From Bacteroidota bacterium (GTDB taxonomy: Bacteria > Bacteroidota > Bacteroidia > Flavobacteriales > Weeksellaceae), in assembly GCA_023433225.1 (NCBI GenBank), contig JAEZDQ010000189.1, positions 1 through 6,230 on the forward strand: DNA of 6,230 bases, in the 5' to 3' direction. The notes beneath the pieces were generated by a model. It did not search any database and was not told where the DNA came from. It was given only the letters and a program-made list of their open reading frames with translations. Positions 1-5,444 of this stretch are shown here, one piece after another. Every line of letters begins with the position of its first letter. Positions within the stretch are counted from its first letter, which is position 1. The position numbers were made by a program, and so were the translations under genes.

Positions 1-217
1 GTGTGGAACTCACCAATTGGGAGATCATTTCGCCGGAAATCCGGGCGTCACGTCCTATTATTACTTTGAGTTTTTTATCGGATTTATTTTCTTGTGAATT
101 TGCCAACCAGGTTCCATAAGCTGCTGCAAATTTCACCGCGTCAATGGGTGTTAAATTATCGTTGATTTTTCCGCCGATGGTTCCTCGGATTCCTGAGATA
201 GATTTGATTAGGGACAT
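1..217 (-). CDS. glmM: Phosphoglucosamine mutase (phosphohexomutase family), N-terminal part
   Basis: The minus strand encodes 72 residues from an ATG at 217 and runs off the left edge, so only the start of domain I is present. Two motifs are visible: SGIRGTIGG (residues 8-16), the N-terminal signature of alpha-D-phosphohexomutases, and GRDARISGEM (55-64), a conserved stretch just before the active-site region. The catalytic phosphoserine loop lies outside the window. Family knowledge: GlmM converts glucosamine-6-phosphate to glucosamine-1-phosphate in the cytoplasm, feeding UDP-GlcNAc for peptidoglycan and LPS. The opening MSLIKSISGIRGTIGG is what I associate with Bacteroidota GlmM, but a phosphomannomutase/phosphoglucomutase paralogue cannot be excluded without the sugar-binding loop. 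The start is well placed: the signature begins a few residues in, the leader is A/T-rich, and a TAnnTTTG box lies 31 bases upstream. The gene is divergent from the GlsB-like gene. Confidence 0.85.
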   Translation of the reverse strand, partial: MSLIKSISGIRGTIGGKINDNLTPIDAVKFAAAYGTWLANSQENKSDKKLKVIIGRDARISGEMISQLVSST

Positions 218-247
218 AATAATTGAAGAAATTGATTAAAAATTATG

Positions 248-255
248 CAAAAATA
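248..255 (-). promoter_or_regulatory. Putative -7 promoter element for glmM (TAnnTTTG)
   Basis: Read on the minus strand, this octamer is TATTTTTG, a full match to the Bacteroidota -7 consensus TAnnTTTG. It would place transcription start roughly 24 bases before the glmM ATG at 217. I see no clear TTTG at the expected -33 position. The match could be chance in such A/T-rich sequence. Confidence 0.35.
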
Positions 256-260
256 AACTT

Positions 261-275
261 ATTTACAGAGTAAAT
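261..275. promoter_or_regulatory. Inverted repeat ATTTAC-AGA-GTAAAT, possible operator
   Basis: Two perfect 6-base arms (ATTTAC and GTAAAT) are separated by 3 bases in the gap between the divergent glmM and GlsB-like genes. The repeat sits just upstream of the putative glmM -7 box, where a dimeric regulator could bind. No regulator family is recognised from the sequence, and a repeat this short could arise by chance. Confidence 0.25.
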
Positions 276-321
276 GCGGGAATGAAGGATTTAAAACCCC
301 TCTTCTTATGATAAAAATCAT

Positions 322-329
322 TAAATTTG
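322..329 (+). promoter_or_regulatory. Putative -7 promoter element for the GlsB-like gene (TAnnTTTG)
   Basis: TAAATTTG matches the Bacteroidota -7 consensus TAnnTTTG. Transcription would start near 335, giving a leader of about 20-28 bases before the ATG codons at 354 and 363. The box contains the TTG at 327 that begins the longest reading frame, which argues against that TTG as a start codon. No -33 TTTG is evident. Confidence 0.4.
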
Positions 330-353
330 AATGAATATAAAAAATTATCGTTT

Positions 354-656
354 ATGGAAACAATGTCTGTGCTCATTTTCGGAGGCCTTTTGAATTGGAT
401 TTCTTGGGCTATTTTTGGAATCATTGCCGGTGCTTTGGCCAAGTGGATTATGCCGGGGAAAGATCCGGGCGGATTTCTGGTGACTATGTTAATCGGAATC
501 GGTGGTGCGCTTTTAGGCGGATGGTTGAGCAGTTTAATTTTTGACTACAATCCATCGGCTGACAATTGGTCGTTTTACGGGCTCATTTCGGCTATCATCG
601 GCGCATTGGTTATTTTATTTATCTGGAAGAAACTGGCCGGAAATGCAAATGACTAA
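354..656 (+). CDS. GlsB/YeaQ/YmgE-family small membrane protein
   Basis: This 100-residue, very hydrophobic protein has three likely membrane segments (about residues 5-28, 41-63 and 75-91). Its Gly-rich motif GIIAGALAKWIMPGKDPGG (22-40), followed by a second Gly-rich helix, is the hallmark of the family once called transglycosylase-associated proteins (PF04226). These are inner-membrane proteins often induced by acid, envelope or general stress; their molecular function is not established. The frame is open further upstream to a TTG at 327, but that codon lies inside a promoter-like box. I therefore prefer ATG 354; ATG 363 (97 residues) is equally plausible, as most relatives begin only a few residues before the first helix. 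The C-terminal tail (WKKLAGNAND) is short, charged and polar. The gene appears monocistronic: glmM diverges from it and lpd converges on it behind a terminator. Confidence 0.85.
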   Translation: METMSVLIFGGLLNWISWAIFGIIAGALAKWIMPGKDPGGFLVTMLIGIGGALLGGWLSSLIFDYNPSADNWSFYGLISAIIGALVILFIWKKLAGNAND

Positions 657-669
657 ATGCTTAGAAATC

Positions 670-702
670 AAAAATCCGGATACTTTGGGTAACCGGATTT
701 TT
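670..702. terminator. Bidirectional intrinsic terminator between the GlsB-like gene and lpd
   Basis: Perfect 10-base arms AAAAATCCGG (670-679) and CCGGATTTTT (693-702) enclose a 13-base loop, in which TAC and GTA (681-683, 689-691) can pair further. Because the arms end in A and T runs, the hairpin has a U-tract in both directions. It lies 13 bases after the plus-strand stop and 19 bases after the lpd stop, so it can end both converging transcripts. Confidence 0.85.
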
Positions 703-721
703 ATACTGTTTTAAATTTTTG

Positions 722-2125
722 TTAGGAATGAATCGCTCTTTTTTCGGTTGCATCCAGAGCAGCTTCTTTGATGGCTTCCGCAAAAGTCGGATGCGCATGG
801 CTCATTCGGGAAATATCTTCTGCCGAAGCACGGTATTCCATCGCTACAACGGCTTCTGCTATTAAATCTGCAGCTCTCGCCCCGATGATGTGAATTCCCA
901 GAATTTCGTCGGTGGATTCATCGGCAAGAATTTTCGCAAATCCGTCCAAATCCATACTCGCTCTGGCTCTACCCAACGCGCGGAACGGGAAGCTTCCCAC
1001 TTTGTATTTCACGCCGGCTTCTTTTAATTGTTCTTCGGTTTTTCCCACTGCTGCAACTTCAGGCCAAGTATAAACAACGCCGGGGATTAAATTGTAATCA
1101 ATATGCGGTTTTTGTCCGGCTAATTGTTCAGCCACCAAAACGCCTTCTTCTTCGGCTTTGTGCGCCAACATCGCTCCGGCAACCACGTCACCGATGGCAT
1201 ACACATTGGAAACATTGGTTTGTAGGTGTTCATTGGTTTTAATTCTTCCTCTTTCATCGGTTTCGATTCCGGCATTTTCGAGTCCTAAACCTTGGGTATA
1301 AGGGCTTCTTCCGACTGAAACCAAAACATAATCGCCTTCCAAAACCAATTCATCTCCTTTTTTATTTTCTGCCTTTACGGTTACTCCCGTTCCGTTGTTT
1401 TTAACTTCGGTAACTTTCGTAGAAGTATGGAATTTCATTCCTTGTTTTTTCAGGACTTTGGTTAATTCTTTTGACAAAGCCGCATCCATTCCCGGAATGA
1501 TTCGGTCCATAAATTCAACAACGGTAACTTCCGAACCTAAACGACGATAAACGGAACCCAGTTCCAAACCGATTACGCCGCCACCGATTACGACTAAATG
1601 TTTGGGGATTTCTTTCAATTCCAAGGCTTCGGTAGAAGTGATGATGCGTTCTTTATCGGTTTTCGCAAAAGGCAATTCGGTAGAATAAGAACCGGTCGCT
1701 ATGATGGTGTATTTGGATTCGATTTCTGCGGTTGAACCGTCTTCTTTGGTCAGGATTAAATGATTGGCATCTTTGAATGAACCGATTCCTTTGAAAACTT
1801 CAATTTTATTTTTATTCATCAAATAATCGATTCCTTTTACATTGGCTTCAACCACTTCTCTTTTTCGTTGAATCATTTGGGTGAAATTCACTTTCGGAGA
1901 TTCGATATCTATTCCATGTGTTTTGAAATTATGAACGGCATTGTGAAAATGCTCTGATGAGTCCAGCAAGGCTTTTGACGGAATACAGCCCACGTTTAAG
2001 CAAGTTCCGCCGAGGGTATTTTCTTTTTCTATAATCGCTGTGCGAAAGCCTAATTGCGCGCAGCGGATGGCTGCTACATACCCGCCCGGGCCTGAACCTA
2101 TTACGGTCACATCAAATGCATTCAT
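722..2125 (-). CDS. lpd: Dihydrolipoamide dehydrogenase (E3)
   Basis: This 467-residue protein is of normal length for E3, the FAD-dependent cytoplasmic enzyme that reoxidises dihydrolipoyl groups of 2-oxoacid dehydrogenase complexes and the glycine cleavage system, passing electrons to NAD+. Domains in order: FAD-binding GSGPGGYVAA (10-19); redox-active disulfide in GGTCLNVGCIPSK, Cys42 and Cys47; second FAD contact ATG (143-145); NAD-binding GGGVIGLELG (181-190) ending at Glu204, the acidic residue expected for NAD over NADP; FAD motif around YAIGDV; and the C-terminal dimer domain with the catalytic dyad HAHPTFAE, His445 and Glu450. All key residues are intact. There is no N-terminal lipoyl domain. 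The start at 2125 is secure because the Rossmann fold begins at residue 4. The gene stands alone: no E1 or E2 gene is in the window, so it probably serves complexes encoded elsewhere. Confidence 0.97.
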   Translation of the reverse strand: MNAFDVTVIGSGPGGYVAAIRCAQLGFRTAIIEKENTLGGTCLNVGCIPSKALLDSSEHFHNAVHNFKTHGIDIESPKVNFTQMIQRKREVVEANVKGIDYLMNKNKIEVFKGIGSFKDANHLILTKEDGSTAEIESKYTIIATGSYSTELPFAKTDKERIITSTEALELKEIPKHLVVIGGGVIGLELGSVYRRLGSEVTVVEFMDRIIPGMDAALSKELTKVLKKQGMKFHTSTKVTEVKNNGTGVTVKAENKKGDELVLEGDYVLVSVGRSPYTQGLGLENAGIETDERGRIKTNEHLQTNVSNVYAIGDVVAGAMLAHKAEEEGVLVAEQLAGQKPHIDYNLIPGVVYTWPEVAAVGKTEEQLKEAGVKYKVGSFPFRALGRARASMDLDGFAKILADESTDEILGIHIIGARAADLIAEAVVAMEYRASAEDISRMSHAHPTFAEAIKEAALDATEKRAIHS

Positions 2126-2223
2126 ATTGTCTGGTTTAATTTGAAAAATAAAAATGTAAAATTAGGAATTCTAAATGAATTAATGGAATGGATTTTGTCA
2201 TATCCCGCGCAACCATATTGATA

Positions 2224-2240
2224 ATACCACGTCTTGGTAT
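2224..2240. promoter_or_regulatory. Inverted repeat ATACCA-N5-TGGTAT before the lipoprotein gene
   Basis: Perfect 6-base arms (2224-2229 and 2235-2240) flank the 5-base spacer CGTCT. The repeat ends 3 bases before the first ATG (2244) and 15 bases before the next (2256). As DNA it could be an operator in the divergent lpd/lipoprotein region. As RNA it would form a small hairpin over the ribosome-landing zone. Which of these applies, if either, cannot be told from sequence. Confidence 0.3.
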
Positions 2241-2243
2241 AAA

Positions 2244-2951
2244 ATGTTTAAAAAGATGAAGAGCATATTTAAAAAAATAAAAATGGCCAGTTTTGCATTA
2301 ACGGGGATTTTGTGCTTAACCGCTTGTTTGAATTCAGATGATCAGAGCCAGCAAATTCTTGAAAACACTTCTTGGGGTGGCTTTATAAATGTATCACCGG
2401 ACTCCCAATCATTAAAATTTTATTCGGATGGAAACAGTATCAATTCAAATCCAGCGAATTATTCCCAATATTTTGGGTATGTACCCTTGGAAGCCGGAAC
2501 TCGGGAATTGATTGTCCGTGCAAACAATGAAAATTTGGATACTTTGATGTTGAACATGGAAGAACAAAAACGTTACAGCATTTTTGCGGTTAATCATTTC
2601 GAAAATTTAGAATTGGTTGCTTATCCGGATGATGCAACCATGCCTCCGACCGGAAAAGCCTTGATCCGGTTTATCCAATTATCGCCAGACGCACCCGCAT
2701 TACGTGTCTCCATTGAAGGACAGGAATCCTTGGGTGTTTTCAATTACAAACAATCTTCCGGATTTATGGCTGTGAATGAAACGACTCACAAAGACATTTA
2801 TTTAATCGATGAGACCACTCAGGATACATTGGTGACCAAAGAAATTGAGTTGACGAACGGAAAAATTTATTCCATCTTCAGTAAAGGCTTTTTAAATACC
2901 GAAACCGAAAGCCAGCAATTGGATGTACAAATCATTCCGGTATTCCTTTAG
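2244..2951 (+). CDS. DUF4397-domain lipoprotein, two tandem repeats
   Basis: This 235-residue protein has a type II signal peptide: a basic n-region (KKMKSIFKKIK), a hydrophobic stretch (about 14-25) and lipobox LTAC, with Cys28 as the lipidated residue. It is followed by LNSDDQ; an S-D-D stretch shortly after the cysteine resembles the export signal of surface lipoproteins in Flavobacterium and Bacteroides, so surface display is likely but inferred. The mature part has two copies of one fold. Repeat 1 (about 47-127) has INVSPDSQSLKFYSDG and ends RYSIFAV; repeat 2 (about 141-232) has IQLSPDAPALRVSIEG and ends IYSIFSKG, joined by a PPTGKALIRF linker. This SPD(A/S)P...YSIFAV pattern is that of DUF4397 (PF14344), predicted beta-sandwich domains of unknown function. 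No catalytic motif is visible; a structural or binding role is a guess. Start at 2244 or at 2256 (MKSIFKK), both giving good signal peptides. Closed by the terminator at 2979. Confidence 0.85.
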   Translation: MFKKMKSIFKKIKMASFALTGILCLTACLNSDDQSQQILENTSWGGFINVSPDSQSLKFYSDGNSINSNPANYSQYFGYVPLEAGTRELIVRANNENLDTLMLNMEEQKRYSIFAVNHFENLELVAYPDDATMPPTGKALIRFIQLSPDAPALRVSIEGQESLGVFNYKQSSGFMAVNETTHKDIYLIDETTQDTLVTKEIELTNGKIYSIFSKGFLNTETESQQLDVQIIPVFL

Positions 2952-2978
2952 AATTTCCATTACATTTACTTACAAATA

Positions 2979-3011
2979 AAAATCCGCCGGATTAAAGATT
3001 CAGCGGATTTT
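2979..3011. terminator. Bidirectional intrinsic terminator between the lipoprotein gene and the PLP acyltransferase gene
   Basis: Perfect 9-base arms AAAATCCGC (2979-2987) and GCGGATTTT (3003-3011) enclose a loop that can extend after one mismatch by about five weaker pairs, closing on AAA. The minus-strand reading has the stronger T-run (TTTTTATTT). It lies 27 bases after the lipoprotein stop and 21 bases after the stop of the converging gene. Confidence 0.85.
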
Positions 3012-3032
3012 GTATATGGTATATTTTGAATT

Positions 3033-4292
3033 TTAATGCTGGATATAATCGACATCCATTTTTTCCGCTTCCTTTTTGTAGAAACCGGAATCCAGTTTTT
3101 CGCGGATTGCATCAAAAGCATTGAGGGTAAATTCAATGTCCTCATCCGTGTGAACCGCAGTCGGAATAATCCTGAAGATAATGGTTCCTTTAGGAATCAC
3201 CGGATAAACCACAACCGAGACAAATACGCCTTGGTTCTCGCGCAAGTCTTTGGCCATAATCGTAGCTTCAATAGGGCTTCCTTCTAAAATAATCGGCGTA
3301 ACGGGCGTATTGGTCAAACCTAAATTGAAGTTTCTCGCCTTTAATCCTGATTGAATTTTATTTACATTTTCCCAAAGTTTTTCTTTGAGTTCTGGATGGT
3401 TTCGCAATAATTCCAAACGCTTCAAACCTCCGATGACCATCGGCATTGGCAAGGATTTCGCGAAAATTTGTGACCGTAAGTTGTATTGTAAATAGCGAAT
3501 AACTTCTTTATTCCCCGCGAAAAAACCACCGATTCCGGCCATAGATTTCGCAAAAGTGGAAAAGTAAACGTCAATCTGATCCTGGACTCCTTGCTCCTCT
3601 CCTGCTCCTGCTCCGGTTTTGCCCAAGGTTCCCAATCCGTGCGCGTCATCTACCAATAACCTGAATTCAAATTCCTTTTTGAGTTCGCAGATTTCTTTGA
3701 GTTTACCTTGTTCGGCCATCATTCCGAAAACGCCTTCGGTCACGACTAAAATACCGCCACCTGTTTGTTCGGTTATTTTCGTCGCCCGGGCAAGGTTCTT
3801 GCGAAGGCTGTCCATATCATTGTGTTGGTAGGTAAATCTTTTCCCGAAATGGAGACGGACACCGTCCACAATGCAGGCATGGCATTCAATGTCGTAAACA
3901 ATTACATCATTTTTAGTCACCAAGGCATCGATGGCAGACACCATTCCCTGGTAGCCGAAATTGAGCAAATAAGCGGATTCCTTTCCTACAAATTCCGCCA
4001 ATTCGTTTTCCAATTGTTGGTGGTATTTAGTCTGCCCTGTCATGGCACGGGCTCCCATGGGATAAGCCATTCCGAATTTTGCGGCAGCATCGGCATCGGC
4101 TTTTCTAACTTCGGGATGGTTCGCCAACCCCAAATAATTATTCAAACTCCAAACGACTACGTCTTTTCCTTTGAATTTCATGCGGGGACCTAATTCACCT
4201 TCGAGTTCAGGAAAGATGAAATAACCTTCTCCATAATCTGCAAATTGACCCAAGGGGCCGGGGTTCTTTTTTATTCTTTCAAAAATATCCAT
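3033..4292 (-). CDS. Alpha-oxoamine synthase-family PLP enzyme; candidate cysteate/serine acyltransferase for sulfonolipid synthesis
   Basis: This 419-residue fold-type I PLP enzyme belongs to the family joining an amino acid to an acyl thioester with loss of CO2 (serine palmitoyltransferase, AONS/BioF, KBL). With the ATG at 4292 as residue 1: NNYLGLANHP (51-60), MGARAMTGQTKYHQQLE (79-95), PLP-stacking His138 in ECHACIVDG, Asp215 and His218 in DDAHGLG, and Schiff-base Lys249 in TFAKSMAGIGGF; all expected catalytic residues are present. The N-terminal MDIFERIKKNPGPLGQFADYGEGYFIFPELEG is typical of a Bacteroidota subgroup usually annotated as SPT, KBL or 'aminotransferase class I/II'. Members of this broad group in Flavobacterium, Chryseobacterium and Alistipes are reported to condense cysteate with fatty acyl thioesters, giving capnine-type sulfonolipids. 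The cysteine synthase-like gene upstream supports cysteate over serine; this is inference. No biotin genes adjoin, arguing against BioF. The frame extends to a GTG at 4334, but that lies inside a terminator hairpin, so I reject it. Confidence 0.85.
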   Translation of the reverse strand: MDIFERIKKNPGPLGQFADYGEGYFIFPELEGELGPRMKFKGKDVVVWSLNNYLGLANHPEVRKADADAAAKFGMAYPMGARAMTGQTKYHQQLENELAEFVGKESAYLLNFGYQGMVSAIDALVTKNDVIVYDIECHACIVDGVRLHFGKRFTYQHNDMDSLRKNLARATKITEQTGGGILVVTEGVFGMMAEQGKLKEICELKKEFEFRLLVDDAHGLGTLGKTGAGAGEEQGVQDQIDVYFSTFAKSMAGIGGFFAGNKEVIRYLQYNLRSQIFAKSLPMPMVIGGLKRLELLRNHPELKEKLWENVNKIQSGLKARNFNLGLTNTPVTPIILEGSPIEATIMAKDLRENQGVFVSVVVYPVIPKGTIIFRIIPTAVHTDEDIEFTLNAFDAIREKLDSGFYKKEAEKMDVDYIQH

Positions 4293-4322
4293 TTGAATTT
4301 TAATTAGATTGGGTTTAAACGT

Positions 4323-4351
4323 AAAATGCTCCACACAGGCGGGAGCATTTT
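4323..4351 (-). terminator. Hairpin between the two PLP-enzyme genes (terminator or attenuator)
   Basis: Perfect 10-base arms AAAATGCTCC (4323-4332) and GGAGCATTTT (4342-4351) enclose a 9-base loop. On the minus strand it lies 26 bases after the stop of the CBS-like gene and 30 bases before the ATG of the acyltransferase gene, with a short T-run at its end. It could end or reduce transcription between the two genes, or protect a processed mRNA end. A weak -7-like TACGTTTA (4323..4316) follows it, which could restart transcription. Confidence 0.7.
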
Positions 4352-4377
4352 GTGATTTTATATGATTTTAATATACA

Positions 4378-5409
4378 TTATTTGATGTGCTGAATGGTAG
4401 CGTTTGATTCCAATCCATTCAGGCGGCTGTTGGTAAATCCTTGTTCTTCCATCCATTTGTCGCTGAATACTTTGGTTATATACCGGGAACCGTGATCAGG
4501 AAATATCAACACAACTTTGTCCCCTTCTTTGAATTCCGCAGCTAATTGTCTGTATGCCTGCACGACGGCACCGCAAGTATATCCGCCCATGATTCCTTCT
4601 TTCAGCGCGATTTCCCGGGTGCGGTAAGCACTTTCTTCATCGGTTACTTTTTCAAATTTATCGATGATTTCAAAGTCGGTGGCTTCGGGAACCAAGTTTT
4701 TTCCCAAACCTTCGATTCGATAAGGATAAATTTCATCTTTATCGACTTCGCCCGTTTCATGGTATTTTTTCAAAATGGAACCATAAGCATCTACACCGAT
4801 GATTTTGATGTCCGGGTTTTGTTCTTTTAAATATTTGGCAGAGCCTGATAAAGTTCCTCCTGTACCGCAACACGCGATTAAATGGGTAATTTTACCTTCT
4901 GTCTGCGCCCAAATTTCAGGGCCGGTACTCAGGTAATGCGCCTCGATATTTTTGAGGTTGAAATATTGGTTGATGTAGATGGAATTCGGTGTTTCCGCTG
5001 CAATCCTTTTAGCGACTTCATAATAAGAACGAGGGTCATCTGCCGCCACATTTGCCGGACAAATAAAAACCTTAGCTCCCAATGCTTTGAGATAGGCTAT
5101 TTTTTCGTCATTGGTTTTGTCCGAAACGGCTAAGATACATTTATAACCTTTTAAGATACTTACCATTGCAACGCTGAATCCGGTATTTCCTGATGTGGTT
5201 TCCACAATGGTAGCGCCTGGTTGCAGTTGTCCAGATTTTTCTGCTTCCTCTATGATGTGTAGTGCGATTCGGTCTTTGGTGGAGTGTCCGGGGTTGTAAC
5301 CTTCTAACTTAGCGTAAACCTCGCCTGGAATTCCTTGGCCTATTTTGTTTAGTTTCACCAATGGTGTTTCACCTATCAGCTCTAAAACACTGTTATAAGT
5401 TCCAGTCAT
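4378..5409 (-). CDS. Cysteine synthase/CBS-family PLP enzyme; candidate cysteate-forming paralogue
   Basis: This 343-residue fold-type II PLP enzyme does beta-replacement chemistry on serine- or cysteine-type substrates. From the ATG at 5409: N-terminal IGETPLVKL (12-20), Schiff-base Lys45 in NPGHSTKDRIA, substrate loop TSGNTG (72-77), QYFNLKNIEAHYLSTGPEIW (148-167), phosphate loop GTGGT (182-186), and Thr278 where canonical enzymes have the Ser contacting the PLP ring nitrogen. It is closer to the catalytic core of cystathionine beta-synthase than to CysK (DDPRSYYEVAKRIAAETPNS; PDHGSRY near the end). No C-terminal CBS regulatory domains. Unusual points: His42 before Ser43 in the lysine loop (usually Gly/Ser/Asn), Cys180-Cys181 before the phosphate loop, and GGYTCGAV (275-282) in place of the usual GxSxGA. 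These suggest an altered substrate. Next to an alpha-oxoamine synthase, cysteate formation using sulfite is a plausible role; plain cysteine synthase is the alternative. The longer frame from TTG 5439 starts within a promoter-like box and is rejected. Confidence 0.85.
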   Translation of the reverse strand: MTGTYNSVLELIGETPLVKLNKIGQGIPGEVYAKLEGYNPGHSTKDRIALHIIEEAEKSGQLQPGATIVETTSGNTGFSVAMVSILKGYKCILAVSDKTNDEKIAYLKALGAKVFICPANVAADDPRSYYEVAKRIAAETPNSIYINQYFNLKNIEAHYLSTGPEIWAQTEGKITHLIACCGTGGTLSGSAKYLKEQNPDIKIIGVDAYGSILKKYHETGEVDKDEIYPYRIEGLGKNLVPEATDFEIIDKFEKVTDEESAYRTREIALKEGIMGGYTCGAVVQAYRQLAAEFKEGDKVVLIFPDHGSRYITKVFSDKWMEEQGFTNSRLNGLESNATIQHIK

Positions 5410-5436
5410 TACATTTAGTTCTTTACTTACAATCGG

Positions 5437-5444
5437 CAAATTTA
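5437..5444 (-). promoter_or_regulatory. Putative -7 promoter element for the CBS-like gene (TAnnTTTG)
   Basis: The minus strand reads TAAATTTG, a full match to TAnnTTTG and identical to the box before the GlsB-like gene. It predicts a transcript start near 5430 and a leader of about 20 bases before the ATG at 5409. No clear -33 TTTG is visible. If real, the CBS-like gene has its own promoter apart from the GlmU-like gene upstream. Confidence 0.4.

Noticed and set aside
2140..2160. Possible lpd promoter (minus-strand TATTTTTC, one base off TAnnTTTG)
   Set aside because: Imperfect match in very A/T-rich sequence without a -33 element; not strong enough to list.
3012..3025. Near-palindrome TATATGGTATAT after the lipoprotein terminator
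   Set aside because: Low-complexity A/T sequence with short imperfect arms; no reason to treat it as a site.
3036..3287. Plus-strand open frame of 83 codons opposite the alpha-oxoamine synthase gene
   Set aside because: It lies wholly antisense to a well-supported enzyme gene and shows no family motif or leader; a shadow frame. The same holds for plus-strand frames at 3619-3831 and 3765-4193.
3592..3616. Short tandem repeat of TCCTGC-like units
   Set aside because: It encodes the Gly-Ala-Gly-Ala-Gly stretch just before the PLP lysine region of the enzyme and is explained by codon choice for that sequence.
3422..3649. Minus-strand overlapping frame of 75 codons within the alpha-oxoamine synthase gene, and a similar one at 5671-5859 within the GlmU-like gene
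   Set aside because: Both are alternate-frame readings of conserved coding sequence with no independent support.
3033..4292. BioF (8-amino-7-oxononanoate synthase) as the identity of the alpha-oxoamine synthase
   Set aside because: No other biotin gene is adjacent and the N-terminal region matches the SPT/KBL-like Bacteroidota subgroup; kept only as a remote alternative.
4546..5133. Plus-strand open frames opposite the CBS-like gene (4546-4830 and 4882-5133)
   Set aside because: They are antisense to conserved PLP-enzyme coding sequence and have no recognisable protein features.
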